A stretch of DNA of 64,000 nucleotides from Erythrobacter sp. BLCC-B19 (GCF_028621955.1 NZ_CP117516.1:3370001-3434000); one strand, 5' to 3'. Shown: positions 41,179 to 51,118, counted from the stretch's first letter. Notes: a model not told the origin generated them from the letters alone. Numbers and translations: made by a program.

Positions 41179-43898
41179 CAGAATTGGGTTCCTACGTTGA
41201 AGGTGAAGCGCCGCTCGTCATCGCCTTCCACCTTGCGGATGGTCTGAGCGAAGTCGATGCGGAAAGGTCCGAAGGGCGAGTTCCAGTTGACCCCGATCCC
41301 GGCGGTCACGCGCGGGCTGGGCGAATTGCCGAGGAACACCTCGCGAATGTTCGTCCCCGACTGGATCAGGCGGATGTTGGGCGAGCCGTCAGCCTGCGTC
41401 GGGCTGGTGGTCGTGGTCGAGGTGTTGGGGATCTGGTACAGCGCCTCGCCCGCATCATTGCGCAGCGGGGTGCCGGCCGGATTGACGGTCAGCACCGGGG
41501 TTTCGACACCCCACAGAGCGCCGACATCGGCCCAGATCGAAGGCCTCAGGCCCAGCTCGCGCGCACCCGAACCCAGCGGAATTTCAAGCTCCGCGCGGCC
41601 CAGGTAATAGTTGCGGCCGCCGATCGCGTCATCGCGCACCTGGTTGCGATCCGTGAAGAACTGGATGTTGCCATTGGCATCCACCACCGGGCGGCCGAAC
41701 TGATCGAGCTGCGAGGTCTGGGTCAGGATGCGCGGGCCGACACCGCGGATCGCAAAGCCGCGGATCTGCGGCTCGCCCAGGAAGAAGCGGTCGGTGAGCA
41801 GCACGTCATCGACGCCCGCGCCGGCGCGTTCCTGCAGCGGGATGATCGTGCCCCCTTCGGCGAGGATCGAGAAGATGAAGCCCGAATTGCCGACGTTCCA
41901 GAACTGCTGCGCGCGGCCGCGGAAGCGGGTGTAGCGCACATCCCCGCCCAGCCCGGCAAATTCGGCGCTGAGCGAGATCGTCTTGCCGCGCGAAGGACGG
42001 ATGCGCGAGTTGAGCGAGTTGTAGTTGAGGCTGAGGCCCACGATCGAGGAGAGCCGCGTTCCGATTGCATCGCACAGGAAGCGGCCTGCGCGCAGCGGAT
42101 CGCACTCGCGGTCGCCATCGCCATCGGTGTCGGAGAAGAACAGGGTCTCATCGAGCGACACGTCTTCGTAGTTGAGCGTGTAGCTGCCGATCAGCGACAT
42201 ATACTCGGTCAGCGGCACGCCCGCGCGCATCGAGAAGCCGGTGGTGGCCTGTTCGAAGGTCGTGTTGCGGTTGTTGCCGGTGAAGTTGAAGCTGTTGAAA
42301 TCGCGCCGGTAGATGTCGATCCCGCCGGAGATGTTGCGATCGAAGATATAGGGATCGGAGAAACTGATCTGCGCCGAGCGCGAGAACTGCGAATAGTTGA
42401 CGCTGAGGCCGATGGTCTGGCCGCGACCGCGGAAGTTCCGCTGACGGATCGAGCCTGCCAGAATGAACTGCTCGATCGAGGAGAAGCCGGCCGAGAACTG
42501 CAATTCACCGGTCGGGCGCTCTTCGATATTGGCTTCGAGGACGATCCGGTCGGGCGCGCTGCCTTCGGTCTGGGTGACTTCGAAGTTTTCCTGGAAATAG
42601 CCCAGCGAATTGATGCGCGCCGTGGTGCGCTGGACGCCGAGGCTGTTGAAGGCATCGCCTTCGGCCAGACGGAACTCGCGGCGGATGACCTTGTCCTGCG
42701 TCAGCGTGTTGCCGTTGATGTCGACCCGTTCCACGTAGACGCGCGGCGCCTCGCGCAGGACGAAGGTCACGTTCATCTTGCGCTCTTCCGGGTTGCGGTT
42801 GAAGCGCGGCTGGACGTCGGCGAAGGCATAGCCATAACGGCCCGCCAGCTCGGTCAATTGCTCGACCGTGTCCTCGACTGTCTTGGCGTTGTAGAAATCG
42901 CCGTTCTTCATCGGCAGCTGGGCGCTCATCACCTCGCTGTCGAAGTCGCGCAGCTGGCTGTCGACCTTGACGTCGCCAAAGGTGTAGCGCTCACCCTCTT
43001 CGACCACATAGGTGATGATGAAGTCGCGCTGATCCGGGGTCAGCTCCGCCACGGCCGAGACGACGCGGAAGTCGGCATAGCCTTCAGTCAGGTAGAACTG
43101 GCGCAGCTTCTGCTGGTCGAAGGCGAGACGATCGGGATCGTAGCTGGTGTTCGAGCTGAAGAAGCTGGTGAGACGCGCCTGCTTGGTCACGAACTCGCCG
43201 CGAAGCTTGCCGTCGGAGAACTTCTCGTTGCCGAGAATGTTGATCTGGCGAACCTTGGACTTGGGCCCCTCGCTGATCTCGAACACGATATCGACGCGGT
43301 TCTGCGGCAGCTGCACCATCTTGGGCTCGACCTGCGCGGCGAATCGGCCCTGGCGCTTGTACAGCTCGATGATGCGCGACACATCGGCGCGCACCTTCGA
43401 ACGGGTGAAGATCTGGCGCGGCGAGAGCTTGATTTCGGGCAGGATCTTGTCGTTCTTCAGCCGCTCGTTGCCTTCCAGCACGATGCGGTTGATCACCGGG
43501 TTCTCGGTCACGGTGATGACGACATTGCCGCCGTCATTGCGGATCGAGAAATTGGCGAAGAGCTCGGTCGCGCCGAGATCCTTGAGCGCCTCGTCAGCGC
43601 CGGCCGAGGTGTATTCCTGCCCGACCCGCAAGCGGATGTAGCTGAGGATCGTGGTCGGCTCGAGACGCTCGGCCCCGACCACGGTGATCGTGCGGATGGT
43701 GTTGCTGCGCGGCGCGGCGACGGGCGCCGCGGGCTGCGCGGCCGGAGCGGCGGCCTCCTGCGCATGGGCCAGCGCGGGCATCCCGGCGAGGATCGATCCG
43801 CAGCACAGCAGCCCGGTCAGCCGAGCCGAGGCCGGACGCCGCGCGGAGGCAGGGTTGCAATTGACCGGCACCGCGCCCGTCTCGCTCAATCGGTTCAT
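41178..43898 (-). CDS. bamA: Outer-membrane protein assembly factor BamA
   Basis: 906 residues: a long signal region (LTGLLCCGSILAGMPALAHAQ), an Ala/Pro linker, five POTRA repeats (from IRTITVVGAERLEPTTI) and a 16-strand barrel ending in FTFNVGTQF with a C-terminal Phe. It inserts barrel proteins into the outer membrane. It is followed directly by skp. Confidence 0.97.
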   Translation of the reverse strand: MNRLSETGAVPVNCNPASARRPASARLTGLLCCGSILAGMPALAHAQEAAAPAAQPAAPVAAPRSNTIRTITVVGAERLEPTTILSYIRLRVGQEYTSAGADEALKDLGATELFANFSIRNDGGNVVITVTENPVINRIVLEGNERLKNDKILPEIKLSPRQIFTRSKVRADVSRIIELYKRQGRFAAQVEPKMVQLPQNRVDIVFEISEGPKSKVRQINILGNEKFSDGKLRGEFVTKQARLTSFFSSNTSYDPDRLAFDQQKLRQFYLTEGYADFRVVSAVAELTPDQRDFIITYVVEEGERYTFGDVKVDSQLRDFDSEVMSAQLPMKNGDFYNAKTVEDTVEQLTELAGRYGYAFADVQPRFNRNPEERKMNVTFVLREAPRVYVERVDINGNTLTQDKVIRREFRLAEGDAFNSLGVQRTTARINSLGYFQENFEVTQTEGSAPDRIVLEANIEERPTGELQFSAGFSSIEQFILAGSIRQRNFRGRGQTIGLSVNYSQFSRSAQISFSDPYIFDRNISGGIDIYRRDFNSFNFTGNNRNTTFEQATTGFSMRAGVPLTEYMSLIGSYTLNYEDVSLDETLFFSDTDGDGDRECDPLRAGRFLCDAIGTRLSSIVGLSLNYNSLNSRIRPSRGKTISLSAEFAGLGGDVRYTRFRGRAQQFWNVGNSGFIFSILAEGGTIIPLQERAGAGVDDVLLTDRFFLGEPQIRGFAIRGVGPRILTQTSQLDQFGRPVVDANGNIQFFTDRNQVRDDAIGGRNYYLGRAELEIPLGSGARELGLRPSIWADVGALWGVETPVLTVNPAGTPLRNDAGEALYQIPNTSTTTTSPTQADGSPNIRLIQSGTNIREVFLGNSPSPRVTAGIGVNWNSPFGPFRIDFAQTIRKVEGDDERRFTFNVGTQF

Positions 43899-44085
43899 GC
43901 AGCTAAAATCCCGTTCTCAACCCTGTGGCCGACGCCTGTTTGCGACCCGCGACGTAAACCTTGCCTGCAACTGTGCGCACCCGCCTCGCGCTGCTCTGTC
44001 GTCCCCGGAAGCCGCCTCTGCCCCATGTCGCCTGCATGGGTCAAGCCGCGAGCGTATGGCAGTCCTGCCGTATCCCCCGTGCCGA

Positions 44086-45207
44086 TCAGCTCCCGAAGAT
44101 CGGCAAGGTCACGATGTCATTCACGGTCACCATCACCATCAGCATCAGCACCAGCGCAATCCCGGTGCGATAGGCCCACTCGGTCGCCTGCGGCCCCACC
44201 GGCTTCCGGCGGATTGCCTCGGCCGCGTAGAACATCAGATGCCCGCCATCCAGCGCGGGGATTGGCAAGAAGTTGATGAATGCCAAATTAAGCGAGATCA
44301 GCGCGGCAAAATTGATGAAGGCGAGCGGCCCGAGGCTCATCTGCTCGCCCGAATACTTGGCGATCTTGAGCGGCCCGCCCAACTCCTTGATCGATCGTTC
44401 GCCGGTGAAAATCTGCTGGATGCCGGTGACCATCATCCCGGTGAAGTCCCAGCTCTGCTTCACGCCAAGCGGGATGGCTTCAAGAATGCCAACCTCTTCA
44501 AGCTCATACTTGCCGCCCGCAGGGGCAACGCCGATCAGCCCCTCGGTGCTGACATTGCCGAAACTGTCCTTGCGCTCGACCCGTGCTGTGGTGAGCGCAA
44601 CCTCGACCTCGCGGCCCGCGCGATCAAGGCTAAAGACCATGCGCTTGCCCGGATGGAGCGCCACCTTGGTCTTCAGATCGGTGAAATCGCGGATCGGGCG
44701 ACCATCAATCGCAATGACGACATCGCCCACCTCCATGCCCGCCGCCTCGGCGACGCTGCCTGGCGAGAACGCCCCGATGGTCCGCGAATCTTCCTCTTCG
44801 GCGATCACCGGCTTGCCGAACAGCGCGAAGAAGGCCGCGAAGATGGCGATGGCGAGCAGCAGGTTGGTGACCGGCCCTGCGGCCACGATCAGCGCGCGCT
44901 TCCACAGGGCTGCATTCTGGAAGCTGCCCTCCTCTGCCGGCATATGCGGATCGGGGATGCTGGCCGGGTTCATGTCGCCCCGGAACTGGACATAGCCACC
45001 CAGCGGAAGCGCCGAGAGCTTCCAGCGCGTGCCGTGACGGTCGGTAAAGCCCGCCAGTTCCTTGCCGAAACCGACCGAAAAGGCTTCCGCCTTCACCCCG
45101 AACCACCGCCCGACAAGGTAGTGACCCAGCTCATGCAACGTCACCAGCGGCCCCAGCACAAGCAGGAAGCCGATCACATACATCCAGAACGGGGGTGCTT
45201 CAAACAA
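44086..45207 (-). CDS. rseP: Site-2 zinc metalloprotease RseP
   Basis: 373 residues. The start is a TTG inside the end of dxr (LFEAPPFWMYVIGFLL), with GGAG upstream; an ATG eight codons later is the alternative. The zinc motif HELGH lies in the first helix, a PDZ domain follows (GMEVGDVVIAIDGRPI), and the second active-site segment is LPIPALDGGH. It cleaves membrane-bound anti-sigma factors and remnant signal peptides. Confidence 0.94.
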   Translation of the reverse strand: MFEAPPFWMYVIGFLLVLGPLVTLHELGHYLVGRWFGVKAEAFSVGFGKELAGFTDRHGTRWKLSALPLGGYVQFRGDMNPASIPDPHMPAEEGSFQNAALWKRALIVAAGPVTNLLLAIAIFAAFFALFGKPVIAEEEDSRTIGAFSPGSVAEAAGMEVGDVVIAIDGRPIRDFTDLKTKVALHPGKRMVFSLDRAGREVEVALTTARVERKDSFGNVSTEGLIGVAPAGGKYELEEVGILEAIPLGVKQSWDFTGMMVTGIQQIFTGERSIKELGGPLKIAKYSGEQMSLGPLAFINFAALISLNLAFINFLPIPALDGGHLMFYAAEAIRRKPVGPQATEWAYRTGIALVLMLMVMVTVNDIVTLPIFGS

Positions 45208-46366
45208 GGGCGCGGGTCTCCAGCAGGCGTTGCGCCTGCATCCTGGCGGATTGATCCACGGCCAGCACCTCTTCAAGGCTGGCCGGGCGCGGGGCATCAT
45301 TGCTGCGCATCAGGGTTTCTTCGACCAATGCGGCAATCCGGGTGAACCTGATCTGACCGGCAAGAAACGCCGCGACCGCCACTTCGTTGGCTGCATTGAG
45401 GATCGCGGGCGCGGAGCCCCCGGCCTTGATCGCCTCGCGGGCAAGGCGCGTGGCGGGGAAGCGCTCCTCGTCAGGCCGAAAGAAAGTCAGCTCGCCGATC
45501 GCCGCCAGATCGAGCGCCTCAAGCGGCGTCGCCATTCGCTGCGGCCATGCAAGGCACGAGGCAATCGGAACGCGCATATCGGACGGGCCAAGCTGCGCGA
45601 GCGTCGAACGGTCGCGGAACTCGACCATCGAATGGATCACGCTCTGCGGGTGCACCACGATCCCGAGCTTCTCCAGCCCGACCGGGAAGAGATGGAAGGC
45701 CTCGATATATTCGAGCCCCTTGTTCATCATCGTCGCGCTATCGACGCTGATCTTGGCGCCCATCGACCAGTTGGGGTGCGCGACCGCCTGTGCAGGGGTT
45801 GCCGCCTCCAGCTGCTCCATCGACCAGGTGCGCAAGGGGCCGCCGCTGGCTGTGAGGGTGATCTTCGCCACATCCTCGATGCGATTGCCGGCAAGGCACT
45901 GGAAGATCGCGTTGTGTTCGGAATCGGTGGGCAGCAGGGTCGCGCCGTGCCTGGCGACCGCTTCCATCAGCACTTCGCCTGCGGAAACCAGCGCTTCCTT
46001 GTTGGCGAGCGCAATCGTGCCGCCGCGCTCCACCGCCGCCATGACCGGCGCAAGCCCCGCGCAGCCAACGATGGCGGCGACCGTCATGTCCACGGGCCGT
46101 GCCGCCGCCTCGACCAGCGCCGCGCGTCCGCCTGCCGCCGCAATCCCGCTCGCCCCCAGCGCCGCACGCAATTCAGGCAGGCAGGTCTCGTCCCCCACCA
46201 CCGCCAGCTTGGCCCCGAATTCGATCGCCAGCGCGGCGAGTTCGGCGGCGCTGCATTGCGCGGTGACGGCCTCCACCTGCCAGACGTCACGGTTGCGCCG
46301 CACCAGATCGAGCGTCGATGCGCCAATCGAGCCGGTGGCACCAAGCAGGGTGAGCGTGCGCGTCAT
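45200..46366 (-). CDS. dxr: 1-deoxy-D-xylulose 5-phosphate reductoisomerase
   Basis: 388 residues from MTRTLTLLGATGSIG. The NADPH motif is GATGSIGASTLDL; the metal and substrate residues are in LLPTDSEHNAIFQ and KISVDSATMMNKGLE. Second step of the MEP isoprenoid pathway, feeding undecaprenyl (uppS), quinone and carotenoid synthesis. It lies between cdsA and rseP. Confidence 0.97.
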   Translation of the reverse strand: MTRTLTLLGATGSIGASTLDLVRRNRDVWQVEAVTAQCSAAELAALAIEFGAKLAVVGDETCLPELRAALGASGIAAAGGRAALVEAAARPVDMTVAAIVGCAGLAPVMAAVERGGTIALANKEALVSAGEVLMEAVARHGATLLPTDSEHNAIFQCLAGNRIEDVAKITLTASGGPLRTWSMEQLEAATPAQAVAHPNWSMGAKISVDSATMMNKGLEYIEAFHLFPVGLEKLGIVVHPQSVIHSMVEFRDRSTLAQLGPSDMRVPIASCLAWPQRMATPLEALDLAAIGELTFFRPDEERFPATRLAREAIKAGGSAPAILNAANEVAVAAFLAGQIRFTRIAALVEETLMRSNDAPRPASLEEVLAVDQSARMQAQRLLETRALV

Positions 46367-46373
46367 CCCGGCA

Positions 46374-47141
46374 TCATCCCAGCAAAGCAGGCAGCATGGC
46401 AATCAGAAACAGCACGAAGAACACCCCGAGGAAACCGTCGAGCCGGTCAAACAAGCCGCCGTGACCCGGAATGAGAGCCCCTGAATCCTTCACGCCTGCG
46501 CGCCGCTTCATCCAGCTTTCGAAGAAATCCCCCGCCTGCGCCAGCACTGCGATGATCAGCCCGGCCAGCATCGCAAACCCGAGATTGACCAGCGTAAAGC
46601 TCGGCACCACCGAGGCTGGGCCCAGATCGCTGACTTCGACCGCAACCCCGACCAGCCCCGCCGCGAGCGCGCCGCCCACCAGACCCGACCAAGTTTTGGC
46701 CGGACTGATCTTCGGAGCGATCTTCGGCCCGCCGACCATACGGCCGACGAAGTAGGCACCGACATCGACCGCAATGATCGGCAGAATGAACACCAGCAGC
46801 ACCTCGAGCGGGCCATAGCCCCGGATCGGCGAGTTCGGGAAAAAGTCGGTGAGGCCGTTGCGCACGATCACCATCGCCAGCGCTGCCCCGCCGATATAGA
46901 CGACCCCGGAAAAGAACCACGCGGTCTCGCCCAGCCCGGTCATGCCGAAGCGTTCGATCAGCCGGTTCCATTCCCAGACAATGCCAGCCCCGATCAGCGC
47001 CACAAAGCCCGTCCAGAACCAGCCGCCCAGCCACAGCGCAGCCCCCGCCAGCACCAGCATGACAATCGCCGAGGCAAGCCGCACCGGCAGGTCGGAAACG
47101 CCCGCCTTGGGGTCACGCACCCGCACCTCACCGTCCGCCAT
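46374..47141 (-). CDS. cdsA: Phosphatidate cytidylyltransferase
   Basis: 255 residues, multi-pass membrane, with the C-terminal signature SWMKRRAGVKDSGALIPGHG followed by GLFDRLDG. It makes CDP-diacylglycerol for pgsA and pssA, both encoded in this window. The start MADGEVRVRD overlaps the uppS end by 14 bp. Confidence 0.95.
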   Translation of the reverse strand: MADGEVRVRDPKAGVSDLPVRLASAIVMLVLAGAALWLGGWFWTGFVALIGAGIVWEWNRLIERFGMTGLGETAWFFSGVVYIGGAALAMVIVRNGLTDFFPNSPIRGYGPLEVLLVFILPIIAVDVGAYFVGRMVGGPKIAPKISPAKTWSGLVGGALAAGLVGVAVEVSDLGPASVVPSFTLVNLGFAMLAGLIIAVLAQAGDFFESWMKRRAGVKDSGALIPGHGGLFDRLDGFLGVFFVLFLIAMLPALLG

Positions 47142-47817
47142 AGCGCCGCTCCCTCCGCGCAAAATCATGTAGCGCCTGCGTCAGATGTGCAGGCTCGAAA
47201 TCCGGCCACAGCGTATCGACGAACAGCATCTCGGCATAGGCCGCCTGCCACAGCAGGAAATTCGACAGGCGGATTTCCCCGCTGGTGCGGATTAGCAGAT
47301 CAAGCGGCGGCAAGTCAGCCGTGTCGAGCTGTGCTGCGATGGTGTCGATCGTCACCTCGCCCTGCGCCGCAGCCTTGGCAGCCGCGCGCGCAATCTCGTG
47401 CTGGCCGCCGTAGTTGAGCGCGACTGCGAGCGTCTGCTTGCCATTGGCGGTCTGCGCGAGCGCATCTTCGAGCATCGCGACGATATCGGGCGCGAGGCTC
47501 TGCCAATCGCCGATGATCTTCAATTTCACATTATTGGCAACGAATTCAGGCAGGTCGGATTTGATGAACCGGCGCATCAGGTTCATCAGATCGTCGACCT
47601 CGTCCTCCGAACGCTTCCAGTTTTCGGAAGAGAAGGCATAGAGCGTCAGGCATTCAAGCCCCGTCGGCTCAAGCGCGCGCACCAGCCGCCGCACCGCCTC
47701 GACCCCGCGCTGATGCCCGACCGCGCGCGGCAGCGCACGTTTCTTGGCCCAGCGGCCATTGCCATCCATGATGATGGCCACGTGTCTGGCGCGCGCCTGG
47801 TCCAATCCGTTCCCCAC
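47128..47817 (-). CDS. uppS: Undecaprenyl diphosphate synthase
   Basis: 229 residues from a GTG. The motif IIMDGNGRWAKKR has the catalytic Asp at D18; TLYAFSSENWKR and LIRTSGEIRLSNFLLWQ are family hallmarks. It makes the C55 lipid carrier for peptidoglycan. Position frr-uppS-cdsA is conserved. Confidence 0.97.
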   Translation of the reverse strand: MGNGLDQARARHVAIIMDGNGRWAKKRALPRAVGHQRGVEAVRRLVRALEPTGLECLTLYAFSSENWKRSEDEVDDLMNLMRRFIKSDLPEFVANNVKLKIIGDWQSLAPDIVAMLEDALAQTANGKQTLAVALNYGGQHEIARAAAKAAAQGEVTIDTIAAQLDTADLPPLDLLIRTSGEIRLSNFLLWQAAYAEMLFVDTLWPDFEPAHLTQALHDFARRERRYGGR

Positions 47818-47830
47818 AATCCGTGCCGCC

Positions 47831-48388
47831 TTACTGCGTCAGGATTTCCTGTTCCTTCTTGGCTGCCGCCTCATCCGTCTCCTTGACGTATTGGTCGGTC
47901 AGCTTCTGCACCTGATCTTCCGAGCGCTTGCGATCGTCCTCGGAGATTTCCTTCTTCTTTTCGTCGGCCTTGAGACTTTCCATCGCATCGCGGCGCACGT
48001 TGCGGATCGCGATCTTGGCCTTCTCGGCATACTGTCCCGCAAGCTTGGCGAGCTCCTTGCGGCGCTCCTGCGTCAGATCGGGGATCGGCAGGCGCAGGGT
48101 CTGGCCGTCGATGATCGGGTTAAGGCCGAGATTGGCATAGGCAATCGCCTTTTCGACCGCGTGGAGGTTCGACTTGTCCCACACCTGCACGGAGAGCATC
48201 CGCGGCTCGGGCGCGGAGACGGTCGCGACCTGCTGGAGCGGCATCATCGAGCCATAGACCTCGACCTGCACCGGATCGAGCAGCGTGGTGTTGGCGCGGC
48301 CGGTGCGCAGGCCCTGAAGATCGCTCTTGAGCGATTCCACTGCGCCCTTCATCCGGCGCTCGACATCGGCCTTGTCAAATTGCGGCAT
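47831..48388 (-). CDS. frr: Ribosome recycling factor
   Basis: 185 residues: [21 protein letters not shown] and [16 protein letters not shown]. Splits post-termination ribosomes with EF-G. It lies 20 bp after pyrH. Confidence 0.97.
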   Translation of the reverse strand: MPQFDKADVERRMKGAVESLKSDLQGLRTGRANTTLLDPVQVEVYGSMMPLQQVATVSAPEPRMLSVQVWDKSNLHAVEKAIAYANLGLNPIIDGQTLRLPIPDLTQERRKELAKLAGQYAEKAKIAIRNVRRDAMESLKADEKKKEISEDDRKRSEDQVQKLTDQYVKETDEAAAKKEQEILTQ

Positions 48389-48408
48389 GGCTGGGGTTTC
48401 CTTCGTTC

Positions 48409-49128
48409 TTAGCTGTCTTGGACAATGGTCTGGACACCCTCGCCCGCCAGAACGCGGGCAAGGTTGCCCTTCTCGCGGATCGAGAAGACCACGATCGGAA
48501 TCTTGTTGTCACGGCAGAGCGCCACGGCAGAGGCGTCCATCACCTTGAGGTTATCGGCAAGCACCTTGTCGTATGTGACGGTATCGAAACGCACGGCATC
48601 CGGGTTGTGTTTGGGATCGCTGTCATAGACCCCGTCGACGCTGGTGCCCTTCAAGAGCGCATCGCAGCGCATTTCCGCCGCGCGCAGCGCTGCGCCGCTG
48701 TCAGTGGTGAAATAGGGCGCGCCCACGCCTGCGGCGAAGATCACCACGCGGCCCTTTTCGAGATGGCGTTCGGCGCGGCGGCGGATCACCGGCTCGCACA
48801 CCTTGTCCATCTCGATCGCGGACTGCACGCGGGTCTGGACGCCGAGCTGTTCGAGCGCGTTCTGCATCGCCAGCGCGTTCATCACGGTCGCCAGCATCCC
48901 CATGTAATCGGCCTGCGCCCGGTCCATCCCCTTGGCCGCACCCGCCATCCCGCGGAAGATGTTGCCCCCGCCGATCACGAGGCAGATTTCGAGCCCGGTT
49001 TCCTTGGCCGCCTTCACTTCCTTGGCGAGCTCGGCGACGAATTCGGGATCGATCCCGAACTGCTGGTTGCCCATCAAGACCTCGCCCGAAAGTTTCAGGA
49101 GGACGCGCTTGATCGTGGGCAGGGACAT
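48409..49128 (-). CDS. pyrH: Uridylate kinase
   Basis: 239 residues, amino-acid-kinase fold: [22 protein letters not shown] and [13 protein letters not shown]. Phosphorylates UMP to UDP; hexameric and GTP/UTP-regulated. Normally it follows tsf, but here two unrelated genes intervene. Confidence 0.97.
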   Translation of the reverse strand: MSLPTIKRVLLKLSGEVLMGNQQFGIDPEFVAELAKEVKAAKETGLEICLVIGGGNIFRGMAGAAKGMDRAQADYMGMLATVMNALAMQNALEQLGVQTRVQSAIEMDKVCEPVIRRRAERHLEKGRVVIFAAGVGAPYFTTDSGAALRAAEMRCDALLKGTSVDGVYDSDPKHNPDAVRFDTVTYDKVLADNLKVMDASAVALCRDNKIPIVVFSIREKGNLARVLAGEGVQTIVQDS

Positions 49129-49207
49129 AGGGCTATCGGCTTTCTGGCGGGAATGGGGTAGCGCTGGGCCTTTATCGGGGTGTCACCCTGCTGCCAAGAG
49201 GATAGCG

Positions 49208-50056
49208 GTGCAAAGCGCCAAGACAATGATCCGCAAGGCTGCGCTTGTCGTGCTTGTGCTGGCCTGCGCTCTGATCGCCAAGGCGTGGCATGATACCATG
49301 CGCGCTCCGGTGGTGGAGCAATTGACGATTGAGGCGCGCAGCATGGCGGCGGGATCGACTCCGGTAAGGATCGCGATGCTTGCCGATATCCATGTCGCCG
49401 GGCCCGATATGCCGCCCGAACGGCTGGCGCGGATCGTGGCGCAGGTGAACGCCTTGAAGCCCGATCTGGTGGTCATCGCAGGCGATCTCATCAGCGAGAA
49501 ACGCACCGCGACCCATATCTACACCCCCGCCGAGGTGATCGCGCCGCTTGGGCGCTTGTCAGCACCGCTGGGCGTGGTGGTGGTGCCGGGCAATCACGAT
49601 CACTGGGCCGGGTGGGAGGCGCTGGCGGGCGAGCTGGCGCGCTATCGCCAGATCACCGTGCTGCGCAATCAGGCCGCGCGGGCCGGGCCGCTGGCGATCG
49701 GCGGGGTCGACGACGATTTTACCGGCCGCGCCGATGTGCCCGCGACTGTCGCCGCCATGGCAGAGATGCAGGGCGCGCGGATCATGCTGACCCACTCGCC
49801 GGATATCTTCCCGCAGGTGCCGGTCGATGTTGATCTGGTGCTCGCCGGGCACACCCATTGCGGCCAGATCGCCTGGCCGTGGGGCGGAGCGCCTGCGACC
49901 ATGTCAGCCTATGGCGACCTCTATGCCTGCGGGGTGACGCGCCAGCATGGCAAGGTGTTGGTCACCAGCGCGGGGATCGGCACCAGCCTGCTGCCCTTAC
50001 GGCTGTTCACCCATCCCGAGGTGTGGCTGATAGAAATACGGCCTGCGAAGCGCTGA
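49208..50056 (+). CDS. Membrane-anchored calcineurin-like metallophosphoesterase
   Basis: 282 residues from GTG 49208, chosen for GAGG six bases upstream; an ATG six codons in is the alternative. One N-terminal hydrophobic segment (ALVVLVLACALIAKAW) precedes the phosphoesterase domain with DIHVAGP, GDLISE, GNHDHW, THSPD and GHTHCGQ metal motifs. YaeI/YkuE-like; probably acts on a phospho-lipid or cyclic-nucleotide type substrate at the membrane. It runs opposite to the surrounding cluster. Confidence 0.88.
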   Translation: MQSAKTMIRKAALVVLVLACALIAKAWHDTMRAPVVEQLTIEARSMAAGSTPVRIAMLADIHVAGPDMPPERLARIVAQVNALKPDLVVIAGDLISEKRTATHIYTPAEVIAPLGRLSAPLGVVVVPGNHDHWAGWEALAGELARYRQITVLRNQAARAGPLAIGGVDDDFTGRADVPATVAAMAEMQGARIMLTHSPDIFPQVPVDVDLVLAGHTHCGQIAWPWGGAPATMSAYGDLYACGVTRQHGKVLVTSAGIGTSLLPLRLFTHPEVWLIEIRPAKR

Positions 50057-50069
50057 GGCCGGGGCCAGG

Positions 50070-51002
50070 TCAATCCACGCTGTCCGGGACTGCCAACGTG
50101 TGAAGCAGTCCCCTGGTGAAACCGCGCGGCGCGACCGAGAGGTGATCCTCGTCAGCCAGCACATCCGACTGGAGCCTCAGCCCGGCAAAGCCGTGGTCCT
50201 GCAGCAAGGCGGCAAATGCAGCATTGTCGGCCACCATGTCGACCTCCTGCTGGTAGCGATTGTCACCGATGCGCTGCGCCTCGAACTCGCCGACGTACAT
50301 GTAGACATCGGCGTCGATAGCTTGAAGCTTCCCGAGAAGTGCGGGAGCCTCCCGCAGCAGATACTTCCTGTCGAACCAGAAAGACGGACTCCCCAGCACA
50401 TAGCCGCTGAACATATCGGGTTGCGTCATGAGGATCTGCGCGCCCAGCAGGCCGCCATAGGAATGGCCGACATAGACCCGGCGCTCCGGCATGGCCCGGA
50501 ATCGGGCCTCGACGAAGGGCAGCACCGCCTCGCGCAGATAATCACGATAGCGCAGAGACTGTCCGTGAACCGCGCCCGCCGGGGCACCGGATGCGCCCTT
50601 ACCGGTCGGCGTGTAATCCCGCCGCCGGCTGGCCATCGGGTCCTCGCCCTTGCCATAGGACAGGCCGACGAGGATGAATTCCGCGATGCGCGGCCCCTCC
50701 CCGTTCATCCGCCGCCCGATCGCACGCAGCATCGGAAAACCGTAATCGGCGTCGGTCACATAGACGACCGGATAGCGACGCTCGGGCTCGGCGGCATAGC
50801 TGGGCGGCAGGCTGACGAACACCTGATAGGCAATCCCGCTCGCCGGATCGGGAACGTCGAACACCTGCGTGCCGAGCAGCTCGTAAGCCTGCCCTTCCCC
50901 CCGCTGCACCGGGGCCGCTGCGGGCGCGGCATCGCTGGCGGGCGCTGCCGAACAGGCCGAAAGCATGGCCGCAGGGACCAGCATATGTCTGAGAAATTGC
51001 AT
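50070..51002 (-). CDS. Putative lipoprotein esterase (Fes/IroE/esterase-D type alpha/beta hydrolase)
   Basis: 310 residues. The N-terminus LVPAAMLSACSAAPAS has a lipobox (LSAC). The hydrolase core shows FVSLPPSY, VVYVTDADYG, the nucleophile elbow VGHSYGGLLG and a late ADEDHLSV with the His. This is the PF00756 group that includes enterochelin and acyl-CoA or formylglutathione esterases. Substrate not assigned. It is convergent with the phosphoesterase (13 bp) and both sit between tsf and pyrH. Confidence 0.82.
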   Translation of the reverse strand: MQFLRHMLVPAAMLSACSAAPASDAAPAAAPVQRGEGQAYELLGTQVFDVPDPASGIAYQVFVSLPPSYAAEPERRYPVVYVTDADYGFPMLRAIGRRMNGEGPRIAEFILVGLSYGKGEDPMASRRRDYTPTGKGASGAPAGAVHGQSLRYRDYLREAVLPFVEARFRAMPERRVYVGHSYGGLLGAQILMTQPDMFSGYVLGSPSFWFDRKYLLREAPALLGKLQAIDADVYMYVGEFEAQRIGDNRYQQEVDMVADNAAFAALLQDHGFAGLRLQSDVLADEDHLSVAPRGFTRGLLHTLAVPDSVD

Positions 51003-51053
51003 GAACGGCCCCGATTATCGTTGCGGGGCGATTGCCTTGGCGCAACGCCCAAA

Positions 51054-51089
51054 AGCAACGGGCCGGGTGGTCGATACCACCCAGCCCGT
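51054..51089 (-). terminator. Terminator downstream of tsf
   Basis: ACGGGC-C-GGGTGG at 51058-51070 pairs with CCACCC-A-GCCCGT at 51077-51089 (one mismatch). On the minus strand TGCTTTT follows; on the plus strand GCCGTTTTT follows. It separates tsf from the inserted esterase gene and may work in both directions. Confidence 0.7.
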
Positions 51090-51118
51090 GCCGTTTTTCC
51101 GATAATCGGGGGGAAGGA

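Noticed and set aside
41184..44276. 1030-codon ORF on the plus strand
   Set aside because: Antisense to bamA and rseP; low-complexity Arg/Asp/Val/Gly translation without a domain.
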